Source: Lineus longissimus (taxonomy: Eukaryota; Nemertea; Pilidiophora; Heteronemertea; Lineidae). Taken from it: 64,000 nt of DNA. Numbering within the stretch: position 1 is the stretch's first letter; every line of letters starts with the position of its first letter. The notes beneath the pieces were generated by a model. It saw only the letters and a list, made by a program, of their open reading frames with translations, was not told where the DNA came from and ran no database searches. The position numbers and the translations under genes are program-made. The stretch is from positions 9,548,001 to 9,612,000 of the forward strand of contig NC_088314.1 in assembly GCF_910592395.1 (NCBI RefSeq), read 5' to 3'. Of this stretch, positions 63,766-64,000 are shown piece by piece.

Positions 63766-64000
63766 CCTGGTTGACACGTCTCTCTTTATTTTACAACATC
63801 GCAAAATTGTGCACGAGCAACATACGATTGCCTTGATGATCCATCATAAGTTAAGATATTCAAGTCACATGATGACTGATGATGTCCAGGACTCCCAGAT
63901 GACAAATCAGTTTAAACAGAGAATTTCCCACTCTCATGATAATAAATAAAATATTTTTCGAAAACGTCCACCCGATTCAATCATCCCACTCTTGATGACC

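Larger units (their letters stand above)
55960..64000. other. Gene-poor 3' flank dominated by foldback elements
   Basis: No convincing exon was found in these 8 kb. Open frames at 57140-57550 (+) and 61444-61901 (-) have no domain I recognise. The stretch carries foldbacks at 57872-58007, 58251-58419, 58965-59034, 60256-60382, 60664-60797, 61067-61360 and 63592-63765. A GACGAC trinucleotide run lies near 59525, a retrotransposon tail at 61400-61437, and a CpG-rich stretch of ACGC/GCGC words at 62495-62600. Confidence 0.5.

Overview
The window is animal (metazoan) genomic DNA. The genes have many short exons with GT-AG introns, and encode PAN/apple, kringle, vWA, ankyrin, trypsin-fold and three-finger (Ly6) domains. 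The gaps hold non-LTR retrotransposon tails, a tRNA-derived SINE, a decayed Helitron helicase and many foldback/MITE elements. The frequent ACATGTA and GTAGGCCTAC palindromes and the domain repertoire suggest a marine invertebrate. A lancelet or another invertebrate deuterostome is my best guess, but the species cannot be fixed from sequence alone. All spliced models below were assembled by eye from splice sites, reading-frame phase and protein similarity.

Layout. 1-3133: no gene; one element with inverted repeats. 3134-3520 (+): intronless secreted Ly6/three-finger protein, followed by a decayed tandem array. 4447-13716 (-): 14-exon ankyrin-repeat protein (520 aa) with an acidic linker and a C-terminal CaaX box. 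14216-18255 (-): a shorter tandem paralogue that seems truncated after its fourth exon. 19857-21122 (-): single-coding-exon PGAP4/TMEM246-like GPI-glycan glycosyltransferase. 25804-30986 (-): 8-exon secreted serine protease (418 aa) with two six-cysteine clip-like modules. 32688-38286 (-): 7-exon secreted protein (1020 aa) with a 23-unit NGDNTGPDP repeat and two vWA domains. 39075-48801 (+): 6-exon secreted PAN, conserved extracellular domain and kringle protein (about 411 aa), head-to-head with the vWA gene. 49870-50312 (-): Helitron helicase remnant. 50573-51545 (-): beta-propeller-like exon. 54103-54567 (-): CR1-like retrotransposon 3' end. 55657-55959 (-): signal peptide plus PAN first exon. 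55960-64000: no convincing gene, but at least six foldback elements.

Working together. From 25.8 kb to 56 kb the recognisable host genes encode secreted modular proteins (protease, vWA adhesion-type, PAN/kringle), often joined at phase-1 exon borders, as is typical of shuffled extracellular modules. This suggests an extracellular matrix, clotting or innate-defence neighbourhood, but no shared pathway can be proven from sequence. The most unusual observations are an intronic minisatellite whose unit copies the adjoining exon's 5' splice site, a poly-G tract that codes for glycine and runs straight into a splice donor, a prenylation motif on an ankyrin protein, a probable GC-AG intron, and an exceptional density of near-perfect foldbacks inside introns.
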